Source of the DNA: Methylocystaceae bacterium
GTDB lineage: Bacteria > Pseudomonadota > Alphaproteobacteria > Rhodospirillales > Terasakiellaceae
DNA: 38,651 nucleotides
Assembly: GCA_013373265.1 (NCBI GenBank)
Contig: JABXIC010000156.1
Coordinates: 1-38,651 of the forward strand
Reading direction: 5' to 3'
In this document: one piece after another, positions 30,477 through 38,137 of the stretch
Layout of the letters: every line of letters begins with the position of its first letter
How positions within the stretch are numbered: position 1 is the stretch's first letter
Made by a program: the position numbers and the translations under genes
The notes under the pieces: model-generated
What the model saw: the letters and a program-made list of their open reading frames with translations, nothing else
Told to the model about the DNA's origin: nothing
The model's database searches: none

Positions 30477-31490
30477 ATGAAACTAGCAAGCTTAAAAGAC
30501 GGTAGCCGCGATGGCGCTCTCGTCGTTGTCTCAAAAGATCTTACCAAATGTGTTTCAGCCGCCTCTGTCGCGAAGACACTCCAAGATGCCATTGATGATT
30601 GGCATAAATGCGCGCCGAAACTTGAAGAAATCTCTCTTCAACTAAATGCAGGCACTGCGCAAGACATCAAAGATTTCAACGAAGCCGACTGTATGGCACC
30701 ATTACCGCGCGCCTACCAATGGGCCGATGGTTCTGCCTATGTCAACCATGTGGAACTTGTGCGCAAAGCACGCGGGGCAGAATTGCCTGATAGTTTTTGG
30801 ACCGACCCTTTAATGTACCAAGGGGGGTCAGACGACTTTATTGGTCCGCGTGATGACATCCCCTTAGCATCCGATGAATGGGGTGTTGATTTTGAAGCAG
30901 AAATCGCGGTGATTACCGACGATGTGCCCATGTCCACCACACCAGAAGAAGCCGCCAAGCACATCAAACTTTTGATGCTGGTAAATGATTGTTCCCTGCG
31001 TGGTTTAATCCCCGGTGAGCTGGCCAAAGGTTTTGGCTTCTTCCAATCCAAACCGGCTTCAGCCTTTTCCCCCGTCTGCGTTACGCCTGATGAATTGGGT
31101 GACGCATGGGATGGGGGCAAAGTGAACCTGCCGCTTCTTTCTACCTTAAATGGTCAACCCTTCGGAAAACCCGAGGCCGGGGTGGATATGACATTTGAAT
31201 TTCCAAAACTGGTGGCCCATGTCTGTAAAACCCGCAATATGGGGGCAGGCGCCATTATCGGTTCCGGGACTGTTTCTAACAAATTAAATGGCGAACCGGG
31301 CAAACCGATTTCTGAAGGTGGACTTGGCTATTCCTGTATTGCTGAAATCCGTATGATTGAAACCATTGAAGACGGCGCACCGAAAACACCTTTCATGAAA
31401 TTTGGCGACACCATCCGCATTGAAATGCTGGATAAGAACGGTCAATCCATCTTTGGGACAATCAGCCAGAAGGTGGTAAAAAATCCATGA
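30477..31490 (+). CDS. Fumarylacetoacetate hydrolase (FAH family)
   Basis: A 337-residue protein of the FAH family, length as in bacterial fumarylacetoacetases. The metal-binding acidic cluster is in GVDFEAEIAVITDD, followed by MLVNDCSLRGLIPGELAKGFGFFQSKPASAFSPV, with GSGTVSN near residue 262, typical of homogentisate-pathway FAH. It cleaves fumarylacetoacetate to fumarate and acetoacetate, the last step of tyrosine/homogentisate breakdown. ATG 30477 follows GAGGA. The stop overlaps the maleylacetoacetate isomerase start as ATGA; that pairing makes fumarylacetoacetate the most likely substrate rather than another FAH-family substrate. Confidence 0.9.
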   Translation: MKLASLKDGSRDGALVVVSKDLTKCVSAASVAKTLQDAIDDWHKCAPKLEEISLQLNAGTAQDIKDFNEADCMAPLPRAYQWADGSAYVNHVELVRKARGAELPDSFWTDPLMYQGGSDDFIGPRDDIPLASDEWGVDFEAEIAVITDDVPMSTTPEEAAKHIKLLMLVNDCSLRGLIPGELAKGFGFFQSKPASAFSPVCVTPDELGDAWDGGKVNLPLLSTLNGQPFGKPEAGVDMTFEFPKLVAHVCKTRNMGAGAIIGSGTVSNKLNGEPGKPISEGGLGYSCIAEIRMIETIEDGAPKTPFMKFGDTIRIEMLDKNGQSIFGTISQKVVKNP

Positions 31491-32122
31491 AACTTTATGA
31501 CTACTGGCGCTCATCCGCCGCCTATCGTGTACGCATCGCCTTAAATTTAAAAGAAATCGCCTACGAACATATTTGCGTACATCTTGTCAAGGATGGGGGC
31601 CAGCAGCATAGTGACTTCTACCGTAGCAAAAACCCGCAAGGGTTGGTGCCTGCCTTGGAACTGGACACGGGTGATGTTTTGACCCAATCCATGGCCATCA
31701 TGGAATATCTTGATGAAACAGTCCCTACACCAGCACTGTTGCCCGGTAATGCCTTGCACCGTCAAAAAATCAGATCGCTCGCGCAGATTATTTCTGCTGA
31801 TATCCATCCGGTCAATAACCTGCGTATTTTGCAATATCTCAGCAAAGAATTCGATGCCAACGATGAAGATAAAGCAAACTGGTATCGCACATGGATCTAC
31901 AAAGGATTTGACGCCCTTGAAGCCCGCTTGGGCGAAGATGCCTTTTGCGTGGGCGATCAACCGACCTTGGCCGATATCTGCCTTGTCCCTCAAGTTTATA
32001 ATGCCCTGCGTTTTCAATGCGATATGACGACCTACCCTAAAATCACCCGCATCAACGAAACCTGCTTAAAACTGGACGCTTTCGCCAAAGCCGTGCCGGA
32101 AAACCAGCCGGATGCGGTGTAA
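31487..32122 (+). CDS. maiA: Maleylacetoacetate isomerase (zeta-class glutathione transferase)
   Basis: A 211-residue glutathione transferase. The zeta-class signature is SSAAYRVRIALNLK (catalytic Ser-Ser near residues 10-11), with NPQGLVPALELD and TQSMAIMEYLDET forming the glutathione site and DQPTLADICLVPQVYNA in the C-terminal domain. It isomerises maleylacetoacetate to fumarylacetoacetate using glutathione, immediately upstream of FAH in the pathway. Its start overlaps the FAH gene by four bases, so translation is coupled. The homogentisate dioxygenase gene is not in the window. Confidence 0.93.
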   Translation: MKLYDYWRSSAAYRVRIALNLKEIAYEHICVHLVKDGGQQHSDFYRSKNPQGLVPALELDTGDVLTQSMAIMEYLDETVPTPALLPGNALHRQKIRSLAQIISADIHPVNNLRILQYLSKEFDANDEDKANWYRTWIYKGFDALEARLGEDAFCVGDQPTLADICLVPQVYNALRFQCDMTTYPKITRINETCLKLDAFAKAVPENQPDAV

Positions 32123-32157
32123 TTTTACTGTTGACAGGCTCTGTTGAAAGAACTCTT

Positions 32158-32634
32158 ATGGTTGCAATAATGGGGGCTTTTTACATGTTTACACACACAC
32201 TGACACCATTCAACATATTTGCTGCTTTTATAATTATCACAGCAATACTAACATTCTTAACTATATATCTTGAGAAGAAAAAAAATCTTAAAATTAAAAG
32301 ATTCCCTTACATTGGATTAGCAGTCCCAATCGCTGGGGTTGGATATACTATTAAATATTTTCTTAAAGATGGAAGCTATAATAGTATTTCGTTATATTTA
32401 CTCATTGCACTTATCCCAATTACCTATGCTGGACTTGTCGTTGGAATAAGGCGGCTTAATGATATAGGGTTAAGTCCCTACTTTATTTTGTTAGGCTTTG
32501 TGCCATGGATAAACATTATGTTAGGCATTGTTATGCTTCTTGATCCCGGCAAACAAAAAAATAAAGATGCCACTGAAGAAACACCGCCTGATCAAAAAAT
32601 AAAAGATGATTGGGTCGCAGACTTACGGAAATAA
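32158..32634 (+). CDS. DUF805-like membrane protein, AT-rich
   Basis: A 158-residue protein with about four membrane helices. The motif GIRRLNDIGLSPYFILLGFVP, then a hydrophobic segment and LLDPGKQ, matches the DUF805 pattern (RRLHDxGxSG...). Function is unknown for the family. Codons are strikingly A/T-ending (runs such as KKKNLKIKRFPYIG encoded by AAA/ATT/TTA), unlike both neighbours, which suggests recent acquisition. ATG 32158 is the preferred start; the frame opens at TTG 32131 and ATG 32170 is another option. It is a single gene between the maiA and amidotransferase genes. Confidence 0.7.
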   Translation: MVAIMGAFYMFTHTLTPFNIFAAFIIITAILTFLTIYLEKKKNLKIKRFPYIGLAVPIAGVGYTIKYFLKDGSYNSISLYLLIALIPITYAGLVVGIRRLNDIGLSPYFILLGFVPWINIMLGIVMLLDPGKQKNKDATEETPPDQKIKDDWVADLRK

Positions 32635-32693
32635 TTTTGCTGCCACATTTAATGATAACGTGATAACAACACCTTCAAATAATGGAGGCAATC

Positions 32694-33461
32694 ATGTGTC
32701 GCTGGCTTGCTTATAACGGACATCCTGTCTTTTTGGACAGTTTACTTTTTGATGCGGAACATTCCCTCATCGAACAAAGCTTACATGCGCGCAAAGCGGT
32801 CACCACCATCAACGGTGATGGTTTTGGCGTGGCATGGTATGGGGAACGTGAAAAGCCCGGCCTGTTTCGTGACATCCTGCCTGCATGGAATGACAGCAAC
32901 CTGAAAAGCATTGCCCATCAGATAAAATCCGGTTTGTTTTTTGCCCATGTGCGGGCCTCCACTGGGACACCGATCTCGCGTGAAAACTGCCATCCCTTTG
33001 CCTATAAAAACTGGGTTTTTATGCATAACGGTCAAATCGGGGAATACCACAAAGTTCGCCACGATTTGGAAATGACCCTAAGCGATGATCTATTTCCCTC
33101 ACGCCTTGGTTCCACCGATAGTGAATTAATCTTGTTGTTGATGGTCATGCACGGGCTTGAAGAGAATCCCCTGAAAGCGATTCAAAAAACCATCGCGCAG
33201 ATTTTAAATGTCATGCAAAAACATGATGTCAAAGAAGCCTTGCGCTTCACCGCTTGCCTCAGCAGTGGAACGGAAACCATCGCCATTCGTTTTGCAAATG
33301 ACGAACATGCACCTTCACTCTACACCTGCCATCAGGACCACGCGATTTTGGTCGCTTCCGAACCGTTAAACGACGCCGGGCTGGACTGGTGCTCTCTTGG
33401 TCAGGGGATGTATCTGTACATCAAAGATGGTGCATCCCAGCAATTGCGTTTTAAGATTTAG
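32694..33461 (+). CDS. Class II glutamine amidotransferase (YafJ-type)
   Basis: A 255-residue N-terminal-nucleophile protein starting [11 protein letters not shown]; Cys2 becomes the catalytic nucleophile after removal of Met. Typical class II GATase motifs follow: [32 protein letters not shown] and [12 protein letters not shown]. The domain stands alone, as in E. coli YafJ, with no fused synthetase, so the acceptor of the ammonia is unknown. ATG 32694 is preferred because Cys must be residue 2 and GGAGG lies six bases upstream; the frame opens at ATG 32682, which would bury the nucleophile. It converges with paaY with 11 bases of overlap. Confidence 0.92.
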   Translation: MCRWLAYNGHPVFLDSLLFDAEHSLIEQSLHARKAVTTINGDGFGVAWYGEREKPGLFRDILPAWNDSNLKSIAHQIKSGLFFAHVRASTGTPISRENCHPFAYKNWVFMHNGQIGEYHKVRHDLEMTLSDDLFPSRLGSTDSELILLLMVMHGLEENPLKAIQKTIAQILNVMQKHDVKEALRFTACLSSGTETIAIRFANDEHAPSLYTCHQDHAILVASEPLNDAGLDWCSLGQGMYLYIKDGASQQLRFKI

Positions 33462-34062
33462 TCTCAAACAACGGCTTCACACCGCCGCTTGGCATGCGAC
33501 CGCGATTTTCTTCGACTTGGCGCAAAGGCACGGCTGGTTTCATGGTTTTCAGGGATCGGATCGCTAAATCCTGATATTCCTTGGTGCCCGCCCGTTTCCA
33601 TGCAAATTCTTCATCACTGACTTGGCGCATCAGCTTGGCCGGCATCCCGCCAATGAGAGAGCGTTTTTCAAACTTCATGCCTGCGCGCACAAAGGCAGAG
33701 GCTGCCACGATACATTCCGGCCCGATCTCTGCCCCATCCATAATGACCGCATTCATCCCGACCAGCGCATCTTCACCAATAATACAGCCGTGCAAGACCG
33801 CGCCATGACCGATATGCCCATTTTTTGCCACCACTGTGTCGGTGCCCGGAAAGCCATGCATGACGCAAGTGTCTTGAATATTGGAGCCTTCTTCTAAAAT
33901 CAAACGCCCGAAATCCCCGCGTAAACAACAGGCCGGACCAACGTAAACGCCGGGGCCGACAATCACATCACCAATAAGGACTGCATCCGGATGAACAAAG
34001 GCGGTTTCATCAATCACAGGCACAATGCCGTCGATTTCATACACTTTGGGGGACATGGGCAT
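33451..34062 (-). CDS. paaY: PaaY-type hexapeptide thioesterase (gamma carbonic anhydrase fold)
   Basis: A 203-residue left-handed beta-helix protein with repeated hexapeptides ([18 protein letters not shown], then [22 protein letters not shown]) and the family end [29 protein letters not shown]. PaaY is a thioesterase that hydrolyses ring-hydroxylated CoA by-products, rescuing CoA when the ring-opening steps stall. The alternative is a general gamma carbonic anhydrase-like protein, but the C-terminal extension and location next to paaN support PaaY. ATG 34062 follows AAGGGAG. An intrinsic terminator separates it from paaN, so it may be on a separate transcript. Confidence 0.85.
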   Translation of the reverse strand: MPMSPKVYEIDGIVPVIDETAFVHPDAVLIGDVIVGPGVYVGPACCLRGDFGRLILEEGSNIQDTCVMHGFPGTDTVVAKNGHIGHGAVLHGCIIGEDALVGMNAVIMDGAEIGPECIVAASAFVRAGMKFEKRSLIGGMPAKLMRQVSDEEFAWKRAGTKEYQDLAIRSLKTMKPAVPLRQVEENRGRMPSGGVKPLFETKS

Positions 34063-34075
34063 AAAGAAAACTCCC

Positions 34076-34115
34076 TTAAAAGAAACCGTCACCCCTGCAC
34101 AAACAGGGATGACGG
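34076..34115 (-). terminator. Intrinsic terminator after paaN (minus strand)
   Basis: On the minus strand CCGTCA (34115-34110) pairs with TGACGG (34091-34086) and CCCTG with CAGGG (34108-34104 and 34097-34093), one mismatch between, with a 6-base loop. It is followed by TTTCTTTTAA. It sits eight bases after the paaN stop and just before the paaY ribosome site. Confidence 0.75.
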
Positions 34116-34122
34116 ATATATT

Positions 34123-35781
34123 TTATCTGCGACTTTGCATCACGCGGAAACGACCGGAAACAAAATGACCATCGCTTAAGGCCGCGTTTGCCGCCGGGTT
34201 GGCCCCTGTGGCATGGAAGTCCGAGAAAGCAGCCGATTGGTTGACAAACACGCCCCCCGTCAGATTGATCGATAAATTCACACCCACTTCAATAGCGGCC
34301 TCTTCAACCGCATCAATCACGCTTTCATGCTTGGAATAAAGACCCAAAGTGATGGCACCATTTTCTGAAATGGTTGTGCGCATTTTTTCGATACTGTCTT
34401 GGGTATCTTCTGTGGCAATCACAAAAACGATCGGTCCGAAGACTTCTTCAGAATATTTTTCAACATCCTTGCCATCCACTTTGATAATCACAGGCGCATG
34501 ACATTTGACACCTTTAAACATGGGATGATCGATCTCGGTCGTGTCCAAAACCACCTCACCCATTTTTTTGGCATCACTCATACGATCCAAGATCGCAGGA
34601 TTTTGAATGGCACCCAACACTTCAACAGCACGCTCCGGCACACTGAGGAATTTTTCAACACCTGAAGCAATTGCTTTTGCCACATCGTCAAAGCTCATGT
34701 TTTCCCCATTCACATCAATCCCACCTTTGGGGATAAAAACGTTTTGCGGGGTCGTACACATCTGACCGGAATAAAGTGAAAAGGTGAAAGACAGGTTGCG
34801 TGCAATCCCTTTAATATCATCAAAATCATCAATGATGATCGCATTCACCCCGGCTTTTTCCGTATAGACTTGGGCCTGCTTGGCGTTGTCTTCCAACCAG
34901 TTGCCAAATTGGCTCGATCCCGTGAAATCAATGATTTTTGTGTCTTTATGCAATGCAAATTCTTTTGTGATCGGGGCCTCCAGCGTATCAACCGCCAAAC
35001 AAACCAGATTAGGATCAATCCCCACTTCACTCAAGACTTCGCGGATCACACGAACCGTAATCGCCAACGGCAAAATAGCGCGCGGATGGGGTTTTACAAT
35101 CACTGCATTGCCTGTCACCAGCGATGCAAACAGGCCAGGATATCCATTCCATGTCGGGAAGGTCGCACAACCGACCATCAAAGCAACACCGCGCCCGGCA
35201 ACCTTATATTTCTTAGTCATTTCCAACGGATCATTCTTGCCTTGCGGCTTGACCCAATGAGCCTGATCCGGTGTGCGCATCATCTCTTCAAAGCCATAAG
35301 CCACGGCCTCAAGACCCCGGTCTTGCGCATGTGCGCCCCCTGCTTGGAACGCCATCATGAAAGCCTGTCCGGTTGTATGCATCACGGAAAAAGCCATTTC
35401 AAAGCTCATCGCGTTTAAACGATTCAGTATTTCAACACAAACACCCGCGCGCGCCTTGGGGCCAAGTTTGCGCCATGCAGGTATGGCTGCTTTTGCCGCT
35501 GCCATCATGGCATCCACATCCGGTGCCGGATATTTCACGTTGAGCTCCACACCGAAGGGACCGTCTTCTGCACCGATCCATTCCCCATTTGTGGGTTGAT
35601 CAATTTCGAATTTTTTGCCGAGATGGGCCTGAAAAGCTTTGATGCCATCATCTTGTGCCGTTTCGCCATAGGCACGCGGACTTGGCATTTCTTTATAGGC
35701 AGACCAGTAGCCGCGTGTTCTTGCCGCGCTGCAGGCTTGTTCCAGTTTTTCGCGATGGCGATCATAGAGATCAAGGCTCAT
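34123..35781 (-). CDS. paaN: Phenylacetate degradation aldehyde dehydrogenase PaaN
   Basis: A 552-residue aldehyde dehydrogenase superfamily protein with the PaaN layout: N-terminal extension (YDRHREKLEQACSAARTRGYWSAYKEMPSP), cofactor region IIDFTGSSQFGNW, catalytic cysteine C342 in SGQMCTTPQN and the end GGVFVNQSAAFSDFHATGANPAANAAL. It lacks the hydratase (MaoC) domain of bifunctional PaaZ, so ring cleavage would need a separate oxepin-CoA hydrolase. It oxidises the semialdehyde formed after ring opening. AGGGAAA precedes ATG 35781. The flavodoxin gene lies upstream, 43 bases away in the same direction. Confidence 0.88.
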   Translation of the reverse strand: MSLDLYDRHREKLEQACSAARTRGYWSAYKEMPSPRAYGETAQDDGIKAFQAHLGKKFEIDQPTNGEWIGAEDGPFGVELNVKYPAPDVDAMMAAAKAAIPAWRKLGPKARAGVCVEILNRLNAMSFEMAFSVMHTTGQAFMMAFQAGGAHAQDRGLEAVAYGFEEMMRTPDQAHWVKPQGKNDPLEMTKKYKVAGRGVALMVGCATFPTWNGYPGLFASLVTGNAVIVKPHPRAILPLAITVRVIREVLSEVGIDPNLVCLAVDTLEAPITKEFALHKDTKIIDFTGSSQFGNWLEDNAKQAQVYTEKAGVNAIIIDDFDDIKGIARNLSFTFSLYSGQMCTTPQNVFIPKGGIDVNGENMSFDDVAKAIASGVEKFLSVPERAVEVLGAIQNPAILDRMSDAKKMGEVVLDTTEIDHPMFKGVKCHAPVIIKVDGKDVEKYSEEVFGPIVFVIATEDTQDSIEKMRTTISENGAITLGLYSKHESVIDAVEEAAIEVGVNLSINLTGGVFVNQSAAFSDFHATGANPAANAALSDGHFVSGRFRVMQSRR

Positions 35782-35824
35782 GATGATTTTCCCTGTTATA
35801 AATTTCTAAAATAAATCTTGTTAC

Positions 35825-36274
35825 TTAAAGCAGCGTCAGCCACTCTTTTACCCAATCAATGGCTTCTTCATCCGGTAGCGGCTGCGTACAGGCATCTACT
35901 TCCAGTCGGTCACCCACACGCTTGGCCCCGCATTCTGTAAAAAGGGCATCCATATCTTTACCCGCCTTACAAAAAGTATCTGAATAGGTCTGATCACCTA
36001 AGGCAATGATGCCATATTTCAGATGTGCCAAGTCTGGCTTGTCTTCATTCATCGCTTCATAAAGCGGGATGATATTATCGGGTAACTCCCCCAGACCATG
36101 GGTGGAACAACTGACGATCAACGTCTCAACGCCGTCCAAGACATCCAAGCCATCGTCAAATTCTTCTACAATGTTCACGTCATGGTCTAAACGACCCAAT
36201 TCGTCATTCAACGCTTCCGCGACCATTTGGGCATTGCCCGATTCTGTGCCTACAAAAATGACGATGTTGCTCAT
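35825..36274 (-). CDS. Flavodoxin-type FMN protein
   Basis: A 149-residue flavodoxin. The FMN phosphate loop is FVGTESGNAQMVAE (VGTESGN), later loops are SCSTHGLGELPDN and ALGDQTYSDTFCKAGKDMD, matching the MioC/flavodoxin-like family with aromatic and acidic FMN contacts. It carries single electrons to oxidoreductases. It opens a leftward operon with paaN and faces the PaaA-like gene divergently, which suggests a role in delivering electrons to the phenylacetate pathway or the PaaA-like protein; this is inference, since Paa epoxidases normally use the iron-sulphur flavoprotein PaaE. Confidence 0.88.
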   Translation of the reverse strand: MSNIVIFVGTESGNAQMVAEALNDELGRLDHDVNIVEEFDDGLDVLDGVETLIVSCSTHGLGELPDNIIPLYEAMNEDKPDLAHLKYGIIALGDQTYSDTFCKAGKDMDALFTECGAKRVGDRLEVDACTQPLPDEEAIDWVKEWLTLL

Positions 36275-36495
36275 TTTGTCACTCTTCTTTTTGGTTCAAA
36301 GCCTATGTTTCCCTTGATAAATAATCACTCATACAAATCTAAAAAGGGACCCTGTCACTATCTTTTAACATTTCTATTTGAATGTTTCTATTTTTTTTGA
36401 TACTAAATTTAGATAAAGTTGTCTAGTTTTGTATCGCAATAAATAGTATGATATAAAAAAAGACCCAATAACGACGCCTTAACAGTGAGGAAACC
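36275..36495. promoter_or_regulatory. Divergent promoter region of the paa genes, with GATAC/GTATC repeats
   Basis: The AT-rich spacer between the flavodoxin and PaaA-like genes holds GATAC (36399-36403) and GTATC (36431-36435). The same pair occurs upstream of paaF (37286-37290 and 37303-37307), and both right halves lie in TTTTGTATC followed by R-C. A shared regulator site for the rightward paa genes is possible; spacing differs (27 and 12 bases), so the motif is tentative. Confidence 0.35.
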
Positions 36496-37263
36496 ATGCC
36501 CAAAAATGAAGAAGCCTTGTTGGCCCGCATTGCGAACAATGAAAAGTTGACGGCAAAAGATGAACTGACGCACGGATATCGTGGGGAACTGCGCCGCGTC
36601 ATGGTTGCTTTTGTTGATTCTGAACTGGCCGGCGCTGCCGGTTTTGTCGATACCATCAACAAGGCACCGGGCATGCGTGAACGCTGTACCGCAGCCAAGA
36701 TCGTATCTGAAAAGTTTGACCATGCCCAACAGGTTCTGGAACTGCTTGAAGATTTTGGCGTCAACACAGACCTTTATGTTCAATCTCACCCTTGGGATTC
36801 GCGTCTATCACGCACCATTGATCTGGGCAACCGTCGCATGGGCGGGGACAAGCGTCTGAACGTCTTCCATTACCCGTTTGAAGGCTGGCTGGATAGTGTC
36901 GTTATGAACATGTTGATGGGATTGGCCTCTTCCATCCAATTGGAAGAAATTTCCAACTGTTCCTATACCCCATTGTCCTCGGTGATGGGCCAAATTGCGG
37001 CGCGCGAAGGTGAACATGCAGAACTGGGACGAAAAGGTCTGAAAAAGGCACTTGAAAACGGTTATAGCCCTGAATCAGCGCAAGCCAGTGTCAATTATTG
37101 GTATCCCCGTGTTGCAGCCACATTCGGTAAAAGCGATTCCCAACGTTTTGAACAAGATAAAGCTTATGGGTTGCGCAAAACCCCCAATGGTGATCTTTTG
37201 GCAAAATGGGAAAAACGCATCGGCGAACATCTGACGCGAATCGGCCTGACAGCAACTGCCTAA
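36496..37263 (+). CDS. PaaA-like phenylacetyl-CoA epoxidase family protein (diiron motif altered)
   Basis: A 255-residue helical protein alignable by eye with PaaA, the catalytic subunit of 1,2-phenylacetyl-CoA epoxidase, but about 55 residues shorter and diverged. Conserved-looking points are E43 in DSELAG, HYPFEGWLDSVVMNML, and E171/H174 in REGEHAEL. The first ExxH, however, reads E72-K-F-D-H76 (ExxxH), and the position of PaaA Asp126 is Gly in my alignment, with E150/E151 a few residues on. It may be a variant oxygenase, a structural subunit or an inactive paralogue. No PaaB, PaaC, PaaD or PaaE genes are next to it. GAGGAAA precedes ATG 36496. It heads a rightward set with paaF and paaG. 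Confidence 0.72.
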   Translation: MPKNEEALLARIANNEKLTAKDELTHGYRGELRRVMVAFVDSELAGAAGFVDTINKAPGMRERCTAAKIVSEKFDHAQQVLELLEDFGVNTDLYVQSHPWDSRLSRTIDLGNRRMGGDKRLNVFHYPFEGWLDSVVMNMLMGLASSIQLEEISNCSYTPLSSVMGQIAAREGEHAELGRKGLKKALENGYSPESAQASVNYWYPRVAATFGKSDSQRFEQDKAYGLRKTPNGDLLAKWEKRIGEHLTRIGLTATA

Positions 37264-37329
37264 AATTAATTTATCACTTTCAAACGATACTTTTAAATTT
37301 TTGTATCACTTTTGATAATGGAGTAAACC

Positions 37330-38133
37330 GTGGTAAACGCCCACCCCCCATACATGGACGGCTGCGACGATATCTTAACGTCTTTGGACGACAGCCATGT
37401 CCTGACGATTACGATCAACCGCCCAAAAGCACGCAATGCCTTGCGTACGCAGTTGCTGCATGAAATTGCCCAAACTTTGGACAAAGCTACAAGCGACGAC
37501 AACGTGCGTTGTGTGGTCTTAACCGGGGGGGACAAAGTTTTTGCGGCCGGGGCCGATATCACCGAAATGGCGGATAAAACCTCTGTTGGGGTTTTGCAGG
37601 ACCCCCGCGCCAACCATTGGCGCACCATTCGTGATTTCCCCAAACCCATGATCGCAGCCGTCAATGGCTTTTGTCTGGGCGGCGGTAACGAACTTGCCAT
37701 GCATTGCGACATCTTGATTGCCGGAAAAAATGCCCAGTTTGGGCAACCTGAAATCAACTTGGGCATTATCCCCGGTGCAGGTGGGACACAACGACTGACC
37801 GCCATGATTGGCAAATCAAAAGCTATGCGCCTTGTCTTAAGCGGTGAATTTTTATCCGCTGAGGATGCCGAACGTGCAGGTTTGGTCAGTGAAGTATGTG
37901 AACCGGAACTCACCCTTGAAAAAGCCACCGCCCTTGCCAGAAAAATTGCATCAAAGGCACCTGTTGCCGCAAGATTGGCCAAAGAATCTGTACTTAAAGC
38001 ATCGGACGGATTGTTGGCAGAAGGCATCGCATTTGAACGCAAAGCCTTTGCCCTGCTTTTCGCCACAGACGATAAATCAGAAGGCGTCAGTGCCTTCATG
38101 GAAAAACGTAAACCTAATTTTAAGGGACACTAA
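37330..38133 (+). CDS. paaF: Enoyl-CoA hydratase PaaF-type (2,3-dehydroadipyl-CoA hydratase)
   Basis: A 267-residue crotonase-fold protein. The oxyanion-hole segment is VFAAGADITEM, and both hydratase glutamates are present, E121 in GGGNELAMHCD and E141 in FGQPEINLGIIPGAGGTQRL, so it is a true hydratase. In phenylacetate catabolism PaaF hydrates 2,3-dehydroadipyl-CoA. Position directly upstream of paaG supports this rather than a generic fatty-acid role. GTG 37330 is taken as start, with GGAG eight bases before it; the first 8 residues form a poorly conserved tail and ATG 37354 is possible. It ends five bases before paaG. Confidence 0.85.
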   Translation: MVNAHPPYMDGCDDILTSLDDSHVLTITINRPKARNALRTQLLHEIAQTLDKATSDDNVRCVVLTGGDKVFAAGADITEMADKTSVGVLQDPRANHWRTIRDFPKPMIAAVNGFCLGGGNELAMHCDILIAGKNAQFGQPEINLGIIPGAGGTQRLTAMIGKSKAMRLVLSGEFLSAEDAERAGLVSEVCEPELTLEKATALARKIASKAPVAARLAKESVLKASDGLLAEGIAFERKAFALLFATDDKSEGVSAFMEKRKPNFKGH

Positions 38134-38137
38134 ACCA

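Noticed and set aside
34870-35418. Two long plus-strand open frames inside paaN
   Set aside because: They are shadows of the aldehyde dehydrogenase reading frame.
37293-38099. A 268-codon minus-strand open frame
   Set aside because: It is the mirror of paaF, which has both catalytic glutamates and a ribosome site. The minus-strand product is Ser/Ala-rich without any motif.
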